This document shows, in pieces, positions 25,388 to 33,388 of a DNA stretch of 64,000 bases (its first letter is position 1; every line of letters begins with the position of its first letter). This DNA is from Streptomyces anulatus. Its GTDB lineage: Bacteria > Actinomycetota > Actinomycetes > Streptomycetales > Streptomycetaceae. The DNA is taken from positions 248,001 through 312,000 of the forward strand of contig NZ_JOEZ01000001.1 of the NCBI RefSeq assembly GCF_000721175.1. Reading direction: 5' to 3'. A program made the translations under genes and the position numbers. The notes below the pieces were generated by a model. That model searched no databases and was not told where the DNA came from. It saw only the letters and a list, made by a program, of their open reading frames with translations.

Positions 25388-26725
25388 TCAGCGCGTGGCC
25401 CCGGTGACGATCCACCGGCCCGATCGGGTGCGCAGCCAGAGCGTGACGAGGCGGACGGCCATCATCAGGGTCATCGCCCACCAGAGCGCGGTGAGCCCGC
25501 CACCGAGGGAGGGCACCAAGAGTGCGACGGGGGCGAAGACGGCGAGCGTCACCAGCATCGCCCAGGCGAGATAGGGTCCGTCGCCGGCTCCCATCAGGAC
25601 GCCGTCCAGGACGAAGACCACGCCGGCGATCGGCTGGGAGACCGCCACGACCAGGAGCGCGGGGAGCAAGGTTTCCCGCACCGAGGGATCGCTGGTGAAG
25701 AGCGGGATGAACAGAGGGCGGGCGAGCACGATCAGGACGCCGAGCACGATGCCGCAACCGATGCCCCACTCGACCATGCGGCGGCAGGCCTCGCGCGCGC
25801 CCTTCTCGTCGTTCGCCCCCAGGTAGCGGCCGATGATCGCCTGCCCCGCGATGGCGATGGCGTCGAGCGCGAAGGCAGTCAGGCTCCAGAGGGAGAGGAT
25901 GATCTGGTGCGCGGCGATGTCGACGTCGCCGAGGCGGGCGGCGACGGCGGTAGCGATCATCAGGACGGCGCGCAGGGACAGCGTCCGTACCAGCAGGGGG
26001 ACGCCCGCCCGTGCGCTGGCCCTGATGCCGGCCGCGTCGGGGCGCAGGGAGGCGCCGTGCTTCCGGGCCCCGCGGATCACCACGACGAGATAGGCGGCGG
26101 CCATACCGACCTGGGCGATCACGGTTCCCCACGCGGATCCGGCGATGCCGAGCCCGGCACCGTAGACGAGGGTCACGTTGAGGACGGCGTTCGCCGTGAA
26201 GCCGCCGATGGCGACGTACAGCGGGGTGCGGGTGTCCTGGAGTCCGCGGAGTACGCCGGTGGCGGCGAGCACGACGAGCATGGCCGGGATGCCGAGGATG
26301 GAGATCCTCAGGTACGTGATGGCGTGCGGGGCAGCGGTGTCGGACGCGCCGAAGACGTCGACGAGCCAGGGGGCGGTCGGGACCGCCAGGGCGACGACGG
26401 CAGCTCCGAGCAGCAGGGCGAGCCAGATGCCGTCCATGCCCTGCCGGATGGCGGCGGGCAGATCGCCCGCTCCCACCCGGCGGGCGACGGCCGCCGTGGT
26501 CGCGTAGGCGAGGAAGACGAAGATGCTCACGGCGGTCATCAGAAGGGCCGCGGCGATGCCGAGTCCGGCCAGTTGCGGGGTGCCGAGGTGGCCGACGACG
26601 GCGCTGTCGACCATCACGAACAAGGGCTCGGCGACGAGCGCGCCGAACGCCGGGACGGCGAGGGCGATGATCTCGCGGTCATGCCGTCGGCGGCTGTTCT
26701 CCGGAGTCGCGGGGGCCTGGGTCAT
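25388..26725 (-). CDS. MATE-family efflux transporter (DinF type)
   Basis: A 445-residue protein with about 12 membrane helices and the MATE hallmarks REIIALAVPAFGALVAEPLF at the start and GVLRGLQDTRTPLYVAIGG mid-protein. It should export cationic compounds or metabolites using an ion gradient. ATG 26725 is preferred over a TTG at 26734: TAGATT lies seven bases upstream with TTGCAT 18 bp further, so transcription probably begins at the ATG. It converges on rplI across the parS triplet. Confidence 0.9.
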   Translation of the reverse strand: MTQAPATPENSRRRHDREIIALAVPAFGALVAEPLFVMVDSAVVGHLGTPQLAGLGIAAALLMTAVSIFVFLAYATTAAVARRVGAGDLPAAIRQGMDGIWLALLLGAAVVALAVPTAPWLVDVFGASDTAAPHAITYLRISILGIPAMLVVLAATGVLRGLQDTRTPLYVAIGGFTANAVLNVTLVYGAGLGIAGSAWGTVIAQVGMAAAYLVVVIRGARKHGASLRPDAAGIRASARAGVPLLVRTLSLRAVLMIATAVAARLGDVDIAAHQIILSLWSLTAFALDAIAIAGQAIIGRYLGANDEKGAREACRRMVEWGIGCGIVLGVLIVLARPLFIPLFTSDPSVRETLLPALLVVAVSQPIAGVVFVLDGVLMGAGDGPYLAWAMLVTLAVFAPVALLVPSLGGGLTALWWAMTLMMAVRLVTLWLRTRSGRWIVTGATR

Positions 26726-26732
26726 GGGGGCC

Positions 26733-26762
26733 AATCTAATCTTCCACAGGTAAGAGATGCAA
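26733..26762 (-). promoter_or_regulatory. Promoter of the leaderless MATE gene
   Basis: On the minus strand TTGCAT (26757-26762) and TAGATT (26733-26738) are separated by 18 bp. The -10 box ends seven bases before the ATG. Confidence 0.7.
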
Positions 26763-26913
26763 TCCGCCTTTGGCCCTTACTTGAGTCCCTGCGGGGGCTT
26801 CCTTCCCGCGCTGTTTGCGGTGATCTTGAAATGAGGGCGAAAGTTTTTCTCCCCCACAGTCGGTGGACGGAGAATGCGCAGGTCAGGGTGGTTGCGTTGG
26901 TGTCGCTATGAGT

Positions 26914-27002
26914 TTGTCCACAGTGCTGTCCCCCGGTCCGTGCACAGGTTCGCCGGGGTTCTCCACAGCATCTGGTCGGTCGTCCACATGCCCTGTGGAT
27001 AA
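26914..27002. promoter_or_regulatory. DnaA-box cluster upstream of dnaB
   Basis: Four 9-mers lie within 89 bp: TTGTCCACA (26914-26922, the Streptomyces consensus), TTCTCCACA (26959-26967), TCGTCCACA (26980-26988) and TGTGGATAA (26994-27002, i.e. TTATCCACA on the minus strand). The region is AT-richer than its surroundings and non-coding. It may let DnaA control dnaB or titrate DnaA away from oriC. Confidence 0.8.
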
Positions 27003-27183
27003 CCAGATTGGCTGACGGTGCGGAGGGGCCTACCGTAGTGCGGCGCCCGCACTCCGTTCCGGCACCGGAATCCACCGAACCAGATGCGCCGGAAGTGGAG
27101 TCGGGCGACTTGTTTGTCGGTGCCGTGCCGTAAGAAAGAGTGGCACGGCTAGGTCCGCGATGCGGACGGGAGGAGGCGGCCCG

Positions 27184-28659
27184 GTGAGCATTCCCGAGCC
27201 TTTGGACGACCCCTGGACCGAGACCGGTCCCGGGGACCGTCTGCCTGTCTCCCGCCAGCGTCGCGGGGACCGCAAGGGGCGTGAGGACCGCCATGACCGC
27301 GGCTCGGACGAGGCCTGGGAAGGCGGTTCCCCCGGGTTCGAACGGGTGCCGCCCCAGGATCTCGACGCCGAGCAGTCGGTCCTCGGCGGCATGCTGCTGT
27401 CCAAGGACGCCATCGCGGACGTCGTGGAGATCATCAAGGGGCACGACTTCTACCGCCCCGCCCACGAGACCGTCTACACGGCGATCCTCGACCTCTACGC
27501 CAAGGGCGAGCCGGCCGACCCGATCACCGTCGCCGCCGAGCTGGTCAAACGCGGAGAGATCACCAAGGTCGGCGGAGCGCCCTATCTGCACACCCTGGTG
27601 CAGTCCGTCCCCACCGCGGCCAACGCGTCGTACTACGCGGAGATCGTCCACGAGCGGGCGGTGCTCCGGCGGCTGGTCGAGGCGGGCACGAAGATCACAC
27701 AGATGGGATACGCGGCCGACGGGGACGTCGACGAGATCGTCAACTCCGCGCAGGCCGAGATCTACGCGGTCACCGAGCAGCGCACCAGTGAGGACTACCT
27801 CCCCCTCGGCGACATCATGGAGGGTGCGCTCGACGAGATCGAGGCCATCGGCTCCCGCAGCGGCGAGATGACCGGTGTGCCGACGGGCTTCACGGACCTC
27901 GACGCCTTGACCAACGGCATGCACCCCGGCCAGATGATCGTTATCGCGGCCCGTCCCGCCATGGGCAAGTCCACGCTGGCGCTGGACTTCGCGCGCGCCG
28001 CCTCGATCAAGAACAACCTGCCCAGCGTCATCTTCTCCCTCGAGATGGGGCGCAACGAGATCGCGATGCGTCTGCTGTCGGCCGAGGCGCGGGTGGCCCT
28101 GCACCACATGCGGTCCGGCACGATGACGGACGAGGACTGGACCAGGCTCGCGCGCCGGATGCCCGAGGTCTCGGCCGCCCCGCTCTACATCGACGACTCC
28201 CCCAACCTGTCGATGATGGAGATCCGCGCGAAGTGCCGTCGGCTCAAGCAGCGCAACGACATCAAGCTCGTGATCATCGACTATCTGCAGCTGATGCAGG
28301 CCGGTGGGTCGAAGCGGTCCGAGAGCCGTCAGCAGGAGGTCTCGGACATGTCCCGAAACCTCAAGCTGCTGGCCAAGGAGCTGGAGGTCCCGGTGATCGC
28401 GCTCTCGCAGCTGAACCGTGGCCCCGAGCAGCGCACGGACAAGAAGCCGATGGTGTCCGACCTGCGTGAATCCGGCTCCATCGAGCAGGACGCCGACATG
28501 GTCATCCTGCTCCACCGCGAGGACGCGTACGAGAAGGAGTCACCGCGCGCGGGCGAGGCCGACATCATCGTCGGCAAGCACCGTAACGGCCCGACGGCCA
28601 CCATCACCGTGGCCTTCCAGGGTCACTACTCCCGCTTCGTGGACATGGCGCAGACCTGA
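27184..28659 (+). CDS. dnaB: Replicative DNA helicase DnaB
   Basis: A 491-residue hexameric helicase. The N-terminal domain starts at VPPQDLDAEQSVLGGMLLSK, and the RecA-like motor carries Walker A ARPAMGKST near residue 256-264 plus the DYLQLM Walker B segment. It unwinds DNA ahead of the replisome. The GTG at 27184 follows GGGAGGAGG; an ATG at 27160 overlaps that site and is less likely. No intein is present. DnaA boxes lie upstream. Confidence 0.97.
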   Translation: MSIPEPLDDPWTETGPGDRLPVSRQRRGDRKGREDRHDRGSDEAWEGGSPGFERVPPQDLDAEQSVLGGMLLSKDAIADVVEIIKGHDFYRPAHETVYTAILDLYAKGEPADPITVAAELVKRGEITKVGGAPYLHTLVQSVPTAANASYYAEIVHERAVLRRLVEAGTKITQMGYAADGDVDEIVNSAQAEIYAVTEQRTSEDYLPLGDIMEGALDEIEAIGSRSGEMTGVPTGFTDLDALTNGMHPGQMIVIAARPAMGKSTLALDFARAASIKNNLPSVIFSLEMGRNEIAMRLLSAEARVALHHMRSGTMTDEDWTRLARRMPEVSAAPLYIDDSPNLSMMEIRAKCRRLKQRNDIKLVIIDYLQLMQAGGSKRSESRQQEVSDMSRNLKLLAKELEVPVIALSQLNRGPEQRTDKKPMVSDLRESGSIEQDADMVILLHREDAYEKESPRAGEADIIVGKHRNGPTATITVAFQGHYSRFVDMAQT

Positions 28660-28695
28660 CGGATGCGTCCGCCACGACGCAGGGCCACGTCATCT

Positions 28696-28947
28696 ATGAG
28701 TCGCGCCTCGAACGAGATCAGCAACCAGTCGACCGGCTACTGTCCGGACGTCAGCTCGTGGCCGGCCGTTGCCCAGGCCCCGGACCTGGCCGCGGTCGTT
28801 CGTCCGTCTGGCTTCACCCACGAGGTGGTGTTCCGGCGTTGCCACTCTTGCAGGGAGCTCAACGTCGTGCGCGAGGAGGACTTCGTCTGCGTCTTCTGCG
28901 ACGAGCCGCTGCCACGGGAGTGGAACGTGGACACGCCCGAGAGCTGA
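28696..28947 (+). CDS. Small zinc-ribbon protein
   Basis: An 83-residue protein (from the ATG at 28696; an ATG at 28663 would give 94) with two CxxC knuckles, CHSC and CVFC, spaced like a zinc ribbon in its C-terminal half. The ribbon could bind zinc and a protein or nucleic acid partner. It begins 37 bp after dnaB in the same direction. I do not recognise a named family. Confidence 0.6.
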   Translation: MSRASNEISNQSTGYCPDVSSWPAVAQAPDLAAVVRPSGFTHEVVFRRCHSCRELNVVREEDFVCVFCDEPLPREWNVDTPES

Positions 28948-29001
28948 CGCCACATCGAGTGCGGTCTGAAGTACCTGTCGAACTCCCCGCGGGGTGGTGT
29001 C

Positions 29002-29007
29002 TACGCT
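29002..29007 (+). promoter_or_regulatory. -10 box of the leaderless zinc-ribbon/SUKH gene pair
   Basis: TACGCT ends six bases before the ATG at 29014, consistent with a leaderless transcript. Confidence 0.45.
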
Positions 29008-29013
29008 GGTGGC

Positions 29014-29340
29014 ATGGCCCATGCGAAGACCTCGTACGTCTGCCTGCCCTGCCGGGCCTCGTACAAGCAGCCCTACGACAGGGAACGGCAGCGGATCCGC
29101 CCGCGGTGCTCGGAGCCGCTGATCCACGGGGGTTCGGCCATCGCTGCACCCCGGCGGCGGGACATAACGGCCTGGCGAACTGTCTCGCTTCTGGTGAACG
29201 CAGATGTGGGTTTCCATAAGAGTTGCTGTGGCGGCCCTGGGTATCGGCCCCGCACGCCGCGCGAGGTGCGTGAGCGGATGGCGTACGCGCAGCGCACCGG
29301 CGAGCCCGTCGCCAAGGCCCCCGTGCGGCGCGTGCCCTGA
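29014..29340 (+). CDS. Zinc-ribbon-like protein with one cysteine missing
   Basis: A 108-residue basic protein with CLPC at about residues 10-13 and, where a second CxxC would be expected, RPRC near 29-32. One ligand of the presumed zinc site is therefore an arginine. A later KSCCGGPGYRPR segment follows. The stop overlaps the start of the SUKH gene as TGATG, so the two are translationally coupled. Possible leaderless start. Function unknown. Confidence 0.65.
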   Translation: MAHAKTSYVCLPCRASYKQPYDRERQRIRPRCSEPLIHGGSAIAAPRRRDITAWRTVSLLVNADVGFHKSCCGGPGYRPRTPREVRERMAYAQRTGEPVAKAPVRRVP

Positions 29341-30302
29341 TGAGGCACCACGCCCTGACGCGCCTTGTTGCGCCGCCGGCCAAACCCATTGATGCCAGCG
29401 GGGACTGGACCGTCCCCGAGATGGCGCTCGGAGTGCGGCTGCCCGAGGACTACAAGTGGCTGGTCGAGACCTATGGGTGGGGGGAGTTCTGCGACTTCCT
29501 CTACCTGCGGACACCGTTCGGCACGAGCAAGTACAACGGCGTCGAGTGGCAGAGCGGACGACTGCCGGAGGCGCCCGACAGGGACCGCGAACGGTACCCG
29601 TACCCGCTGCACCCTTCTCCGGGTGGGCTGCTGATCTGGGCGACCACCATGGACGCCGACCGGCTGTGCTGGCTCGCCGTCGGGGACCCGCAGGACTGGC
29701 CCGTTGTGGTCTGGAGCCGGGACGGTCAATACGAGACGTTCGCCATGGGCGCGGCCGAGTTCATTGAAGGCTGGGCCGGCGGACACATGAGTTCCCGGCA
29801 GCTGGGGGACATGGAACCGGATCTTGCACCATGGTTCAACGCCTTCCGGCCCCGTGTCCACCGGTGCCTGCGCTTGGGCGAAGGGCAACTGAGGCATCCC
29901 GACCGCCTACGCGTGCTCCGGGAGGCCCTGGGTCCAACGGCCGACCGCGGTTCGTGGTGGTCGGATCACGGCGAGAGCGGGCAGGATCATTTCGCTACGG
30001 TCGATACCGACTGGTTGCTCACCTACGACATGTCCTGTCCTCACCAGATCCGTATCAGCTTCCCGCCCGAGGACACCGCACGGGTCAGACAGCGTCTCTT
30101 CGATGCCGTACGGCTCATGGGCTGTGAGGTTCTTCGGATTACGACCGGATCCGGAGCATTTTTGCCGAGCTGGGAGGCGGCCACGGAAGAGGAGTGTCAG
30201 GACCTCGACCGTTCGCGTGAGCCGGGCCCCGTGAGGACCACACTGGCTGACTGGTCGGCTCAGACGCAGCACCGTGATCGCGACGACATGTCACAGCCCT
30301 GA
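29340..30302 (+). CDS. SMI1/KNR4 (SUKH) family protein
   Basis: A 320-residue protein whose N-terminal half carries the SUKH signature (VRLPEDYKWLVETYGWGEFC, later GLLIWATTMDADRLCWL and WPVVVWSRDG). SUKH proteins often act as immunity proteins against polymorphic toxins; no toxin gene is seen nearby. The C-terminal half is unassigned. It is coupled to the preceding zinc-ribbon gene by a one-base overlap. Confidence 0.78.
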   Translation: MRHHALTRLVAPPAKPIDASGDWTVPEMALGVRLPEDYKWLVETYGWGEFCDFLYLRTPFGTSKYNGVEWQSGRLPEAPDRDRERYPYPLHPSPGGLLIWATTMDADRLCWLAVGDPQDWPVVVWSRDGQYETFAMGAAEFIEGWAGGHMSSRQLGDMEPDLAPWFNAFRPRVHRCLRLGEGQLRHPDRLRVLREALGPTADRGSWWSDHGESGQDHFATVDTDWLLTYDMSCPHQIRISFPPEDTARVRQRLFDAVRLMGCEVLRITTGSGAFLPSWEAATEEECQDLDRSREPGPVRTTLADWSAQTQHRDRDDMSQP

Positions 30303-30429
30303 GAATCCGGAGCCATGTCATCCACTTGAGGATGACGCGAAGCCGCAGCTCACGTCGCCGCTGCTATGACAGCGGAGTCGAGAACCTACAGCCCGGCCGC
30401 CGGGCACCCGTCGGACGCGTCCCGGACTG

Positions 30430-30660
30430 TCAGCCGTTCGCCAAGGTGCGGGCGAGGAGAGGGAGCGGGCGGTCCCAGTGGCGCCGCAGCGCGGCCGGGG
30501 CGAAGGCGTCGGTGTCGGACATGGTGAAGCCGTGGACCGTACCGGGGTAGATCTTGGAGGTGTTGCCGACCCCTGCGGCGTCCAGGGACCGGTCGAGTTC
30601 GCCGAGTGCCTCGGGCGCGATGTCGGGCTTCCGGCGAGGCACACCGTCCAGACCGTTCCG
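30430..30660 (-). pseudogene. Dienelactone hydrolase C-terminal fragment
   Basis: About 70 codons encode the end of an alpha/beta hydrolase of the dienelactone hydrolase family, including YPGTVHGFTMSDTDAF with the catalytic histidine region and HWDRPLPLLARTLA at the C-terminus. The nucleophile and N-terminal two thirds are missing. The break lies close to the insertion-sequence end at 30728. Confidence 0.65.
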
Positions 30661-30727
30661 ATGGATTTCGCCGGGGTCGTCAGGGGATTCCTCCGATCGT
30701 TGTGAACGTGCCGGGCGGAAGCGCTTG

Positions 30728-30785
30728 CCCCGTATTTCGCGGGTCGCTGATTCGGCCGGAGATCGGGTCGGGCAGTGTCCGGCAC
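30728..30785 (+). mobile_element. Solo end of an insertion sequence
   Basis: The first 21 bases match exactly the right terminal inverted repeat of the element at 31645-31951, and similarity (about 85%) continues for about 58 bp in opposite orientation. No partner end or transposase is found here. It is the scar of a decayed second copy. Confidence 0.75.
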
Positions 30786-30920
30786 GGAGGGAGAGAGACG
30801 TCGCCCTGCACGCGGCTGCGGGAGCTCGATGAGAACTGCACGCTGCGCCGATAAGTTTTCCCGGCCCGGCCGGTCTACGGTTCGTCAGGTGATCAGAAAG
30901 CGCGAAGCAGGAGGAGCGAT

Positions 30921-31565
30921 ATGAGCCAGTTGCTGCGGGTCCAGAACTTCACCGTCTCGAGTGACGGGTTCGGCGCCGGCGAGGGCCAGAGCCTCGAGAA
31001 GCCGTTCGGCCATGCCGATCCGGGGAGCTTGCTCGCCTGGGCCTTTGCCACCGACCACCCACCCATCAGCCGCTCCGAACCCGGTGGCCGAGGTCTGGAC
31101 GACTACTTCACGCGGGACTACGCCCGCAACATCGGCGCCGAGATCATGGGCCGCAACAAGTTCGGGCCGCAGCGCGGGCCCTGGCAGGACCACGAGTGGC
31201 AGGGATGGTGGGGCGACAAGCCCCCGTTCCACACGCCGGTCTTCGTCATGACGCACCACAAGCGCCCGTCGTTCACGCTCTCCGACACCACGTTCCACTT
31301 CGTCGACGGCGACCCGGCCGCGGTGCTCGCCCAGGCGAAGGAGGCAGCGCAGGGGCAGGACGTCCGGCTTGGCGGTGGGGCCACGGTCATCCGGCAGTTC
31401 CTCGAGGCCGACCTCCTCGACACCTTGCATGTGGCGGTCGCGCCGACGAAGCTCGGCTCCGGGGCCCGGCTGTGGGAGTCCCCCGACGAGCTGCTCGACC
31501 GGTTCCACCAGGACGTCGTGCCCAGCCCGAGCGGCGTGACGCACCACCTGTTCTGGCGGAAGTGA
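30921..31565 (+). CDS. Dihydrofolate reductase-fold (RibD C-terminal) protein
   Basis: A 214-residue protein of the RibD-C/DHFR-like family, with IGAEIMGRNKFGPQRGPW and VRLGGGATVIRQFLEADLLDTLHV. Such proteins bind NADPH and reduce uncharacterised substrates. GGAGGAGCGAT precedes the ATG. It is flanked on both sides by insertion-sequence remnants in opposite orientation, so it may have arrived as cargo. Confidence 0.85.
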   Translation: MSQLLRVQNFTVSSDGFGAGEGQSLEKPFGHADPGSLLAWAFATDHPPISRSEPGGRGLDDYFTRDYARNIGAEIMGRNKFGPQRGPWQDHEWQGWWGDKPPFHTPVFVMTHHKRPSFTLSDTTFHFVDGDPAAVLAQAKEAAQGQDVRLGGGATVIRQFLEADLLDTLHVAVAPTKLGSGARLWESPDELLDRFHQDVVPSPSGVTHHLFWRK

Positions 31566-31640
31566 GGCCGGACCAGCCGGCCGGCGCGGGCGCCGTCACC
31601 GGTGCCTGCGGCCGCGGCATGGCCGTTGCTCAGCGGCGTC

Positions 31641-31955
31641 CTAGCCCCGCATTTCGCGGGTCGCTGCGGGTGCTGTTCAGGTCTGCAGCCAGCGTGACGG
31701 TCAGCCGGTTGGCCACCAGCGCCTCGTTCACCCCGCAACATCCAGTTGGCGCAGAAACTCGGCAGCGACGGGCAGAGCCCCCGAACGCTTGGTCACCACG
31801 GACTCGATCACGCACGCCATACGGGGGCGTTCCGTCCGTGGCCGCGGGGAACGGAAAGTCATCGACACGCCCGGACCAACGTTGACAGGCCCACGCCGGA
31901 CAATGTCCGAATCCGATTTCCAGCCGAATCAGCGACCCGCGAAATACGGGGCTAG
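31641..31955. mobile_element. 307-bp internally deleted insertion sequence (MITE-like)
   Basis: The element runs 31645-31951 with 21-bp terminal inverted repeats (20 of 21 identical) and is flanked on each side by the 4-bp duplication CTAG (31641-31644, 31952-31955). On the minus strand it encodes a transposase start MACVIESVVTKRSGALPVAA, then a stop, then a fragment EALVANRLT. Both resemble the N-terminal DUF4277 region of IS1634/IS4-like transposases. The catalytic part is deleted, so it could move only with a helper. Confidence 0.8.
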
Positions 31956-32527
31956 CCGGTGGGGATGATCCGGGTGACGACGGCGTCGACCAGGTGGTCG
32001 AGGCCGTCGTCACCGAGCATGTCCGGGAGCGTGAAGTGCTCCAGGAGTACCCCGGTCATGGCCAGGTAGAGGACCAGGAAGGCGTCGGGGTCGCCCGGGA
32101 GTCCCCGGTCGCGGTGGAAGGCGAGGCTCTCCTCGAAGCCGGCGCGCACGGTTCGGGTCAGCTGGGTGCGCAGTTCGGGGCGGCGGGTCGCCTCCAGGCG
32201 GAGTTCCAGCATGGCCAGGTAGCCGGTCCGGTCGTCGGTCATCCGCCGGATCAGCCAGTGCATCAACTCGGTGACGAGCTCCCGGGAGGGGGCGGGGAGC
32301 ATAATCTGTTCGACCTGGGCCGGGTCCGGTGTCATCCGGCTGTTGATGCGGGCGCCGGTCTGCATCAGGAGGTCGTCGCGGCTGCTGAAGTAGTTCGACG
32401 CGGTGCCCACCGGTACGCCGGCCCGGGCGTCCACGGCGCGGAAGGTGAGCCCTCGGGCGCCTTCGTGCGCGAGGACGTCGACCGCCGCGTCCGTGAGCAT
32501 GACCCTGCGTTCGGGGTTCTTCGCCAT
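31952..32527 (-). CDS. TetR-family transcriptional regulator
   Basis: A 191-residue regulator (from the ATG at 32527, set by AGGAAG) with an N-terminal helix-turn-helix (LTFRAVDARAGVPVGTASNYF) and a helical ligand domain. It is divergent from a DHFR-fold gene, whose 160-bp shared upstream region holds candidate operators. Its TAG stop is formed by the CTAG target site of the adjoining insertion element, so the insertion landed exactly at the gene end without changing the protein. Confidence 0.92.
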   Translation of the reverse strand: MAKNPERRVMLTDAAVDVLAHEGARGLTFRAVDARAGVPVGTASNYFSSRDDLLMQTGARINSRMTPDPAQVEQIMLPAPSRELVTELMHWLIRRMTDDRTGYLAMLELRLEATRRPELRTQLTRTVRAGFEESLAFHRDRGLPGDPDAFLVLYLAMTGVLLEHFTLPDMLGDDGLDHLVDAVVTRIIPTG

Positions 32528-32569
32528 CAGCGTTCTTCCTGCCTGTCCGGCCTCGGAAAGCGGCTTGCG

Positions 32570-32607
32570 CAACCACTACATGTGAAGCACTATACGTGAC
32601 GTGGTTG
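32570..32607. promoter_or_regulatory. Candidate TetR operator region
   Basis: Between the divergent tetR and DHFR-fold genes, CAACCAC (32570-32576) and its complement GTGGTTG (32601-32607) flank two near-identical direct repeats of the form ACTAYAYGTGA. This is a plausible regulator binding region. Confidence 0.4.
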
Positions 32608-32685
32608 AGGCGCTGCGCCGAGTGGTCGTGGCGGTCGCGCCACCGGGCCGCCCGGCCCGTACCCATCGACCGGAACGGGGAACTC

Positions 32686-33270
32686 ATGCGCAAGCTCACC
32701 TACTTCATCGCGTGCTCGATCGACGGCTTCATCGGGGATTCCGGTGGTGACGCCTCGGCGATGATGGCCTTCGTCAGCGAGGAGTTCCTCGGTTTCCTGA
32801 AGTCGGAGTACCCGGAGACCATCTCGGCCGAGGGCCGCGACATTCTCGGGTTCCACGACGCCGAGAACCAGCACTTCGACACCGTGGTCCAGGGGCGGCG
32901 GAGCTACCAGCTGGCGTTGGACGTCGACATCGCCAGCCCGTACGGCCACCTTCGGGAGATCGTCGCCTCCCGGACGCTCACGGAGTCCCCGCACCCGAAT
33001 GTCGAGCTGATCGCGGAGGACCCGGTTGCCCGGATCAGGGAGCTCAAGGCCGAGGACAGCGAGTTGGACATCTGGCTCTGCGGTGGGTCCCAACTGGCGG
33101 GTGAACTGCTGGACGAGATCGACGAGCTCGTGATCAAGACCTATCCGGTGGTGTACGGGGTCGGCATGCCGATGTTCGGGTCCGGTTCCGGGGTCACCGA
33201 GTTCACCCTTGAGGGAGTGCGGACCTTCGAGAACGGTGCACTGGTGCGAACGTACCGCCGCAAGCGCTGA
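32686..33270 (+). CDS. Dihydrofolate reductase-fold protein
   Basis: A 194-residue DHFR-like reductase beginning RKLTYFIACSIDGFIGDSGG and containing FDTVVQGRRSYQLAL and LDIWLCGGSQLAGELLDEID. It is probably NAD(P)H dependent; the substrate is unknown. The ATG at 32686 follows GGGGA; upstream in-frame codons extend into the regulatory gap and are rejected. It is divergent from, and probably controlled by, the adjacent TetR regulator. Confidence 0.88.
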   Translation: MRKLTYFIACSIDGFIGDSGGDASAMMAFVSEEFLGFLKSEYPETISAEGRDILGFHDAENQHFDTVVQGRRSYQLALDVDIASPYGHLREIVASRTLTESPHPNVELIAEDPVARIRELKAEDSELDIWLCGGSQLAGELLDEIDELVIKTYPVVYGVGMPMFGSGSGVTEFTLEGVRTFENGALVRTYRRKR

Positions 33271-33375
33271 GCCTTCCGCGTCTCCCCGCCTTGCGAGGCG
33301 TCGACTCCGCGGGCCCTGGGCGCCCGGAAGAGGGTTCGCCATGTCGATGGGTTCGTCATATGGCAGCCCGTCGGG

Positions 33376-33381
33376 TAGAGG
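33376..33381 (+). promoter_or_regulatory. -10 box of the leaderless serine hydrolase gene
   Basis: TAGAGG (then T) lies seven bases before the ATG at 33389, which lacks a Shine-Dalgarno sequence. Confidence 0.45.
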
Positions 33382-33388
33382 TTGGACC

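Noticed and set aside
32578..32590. parS-like word ATGTGAAGCAC between tetR and the DHFR-fold gene
   Set aside because: Only the right half resembles parS and the palindrome is absent.
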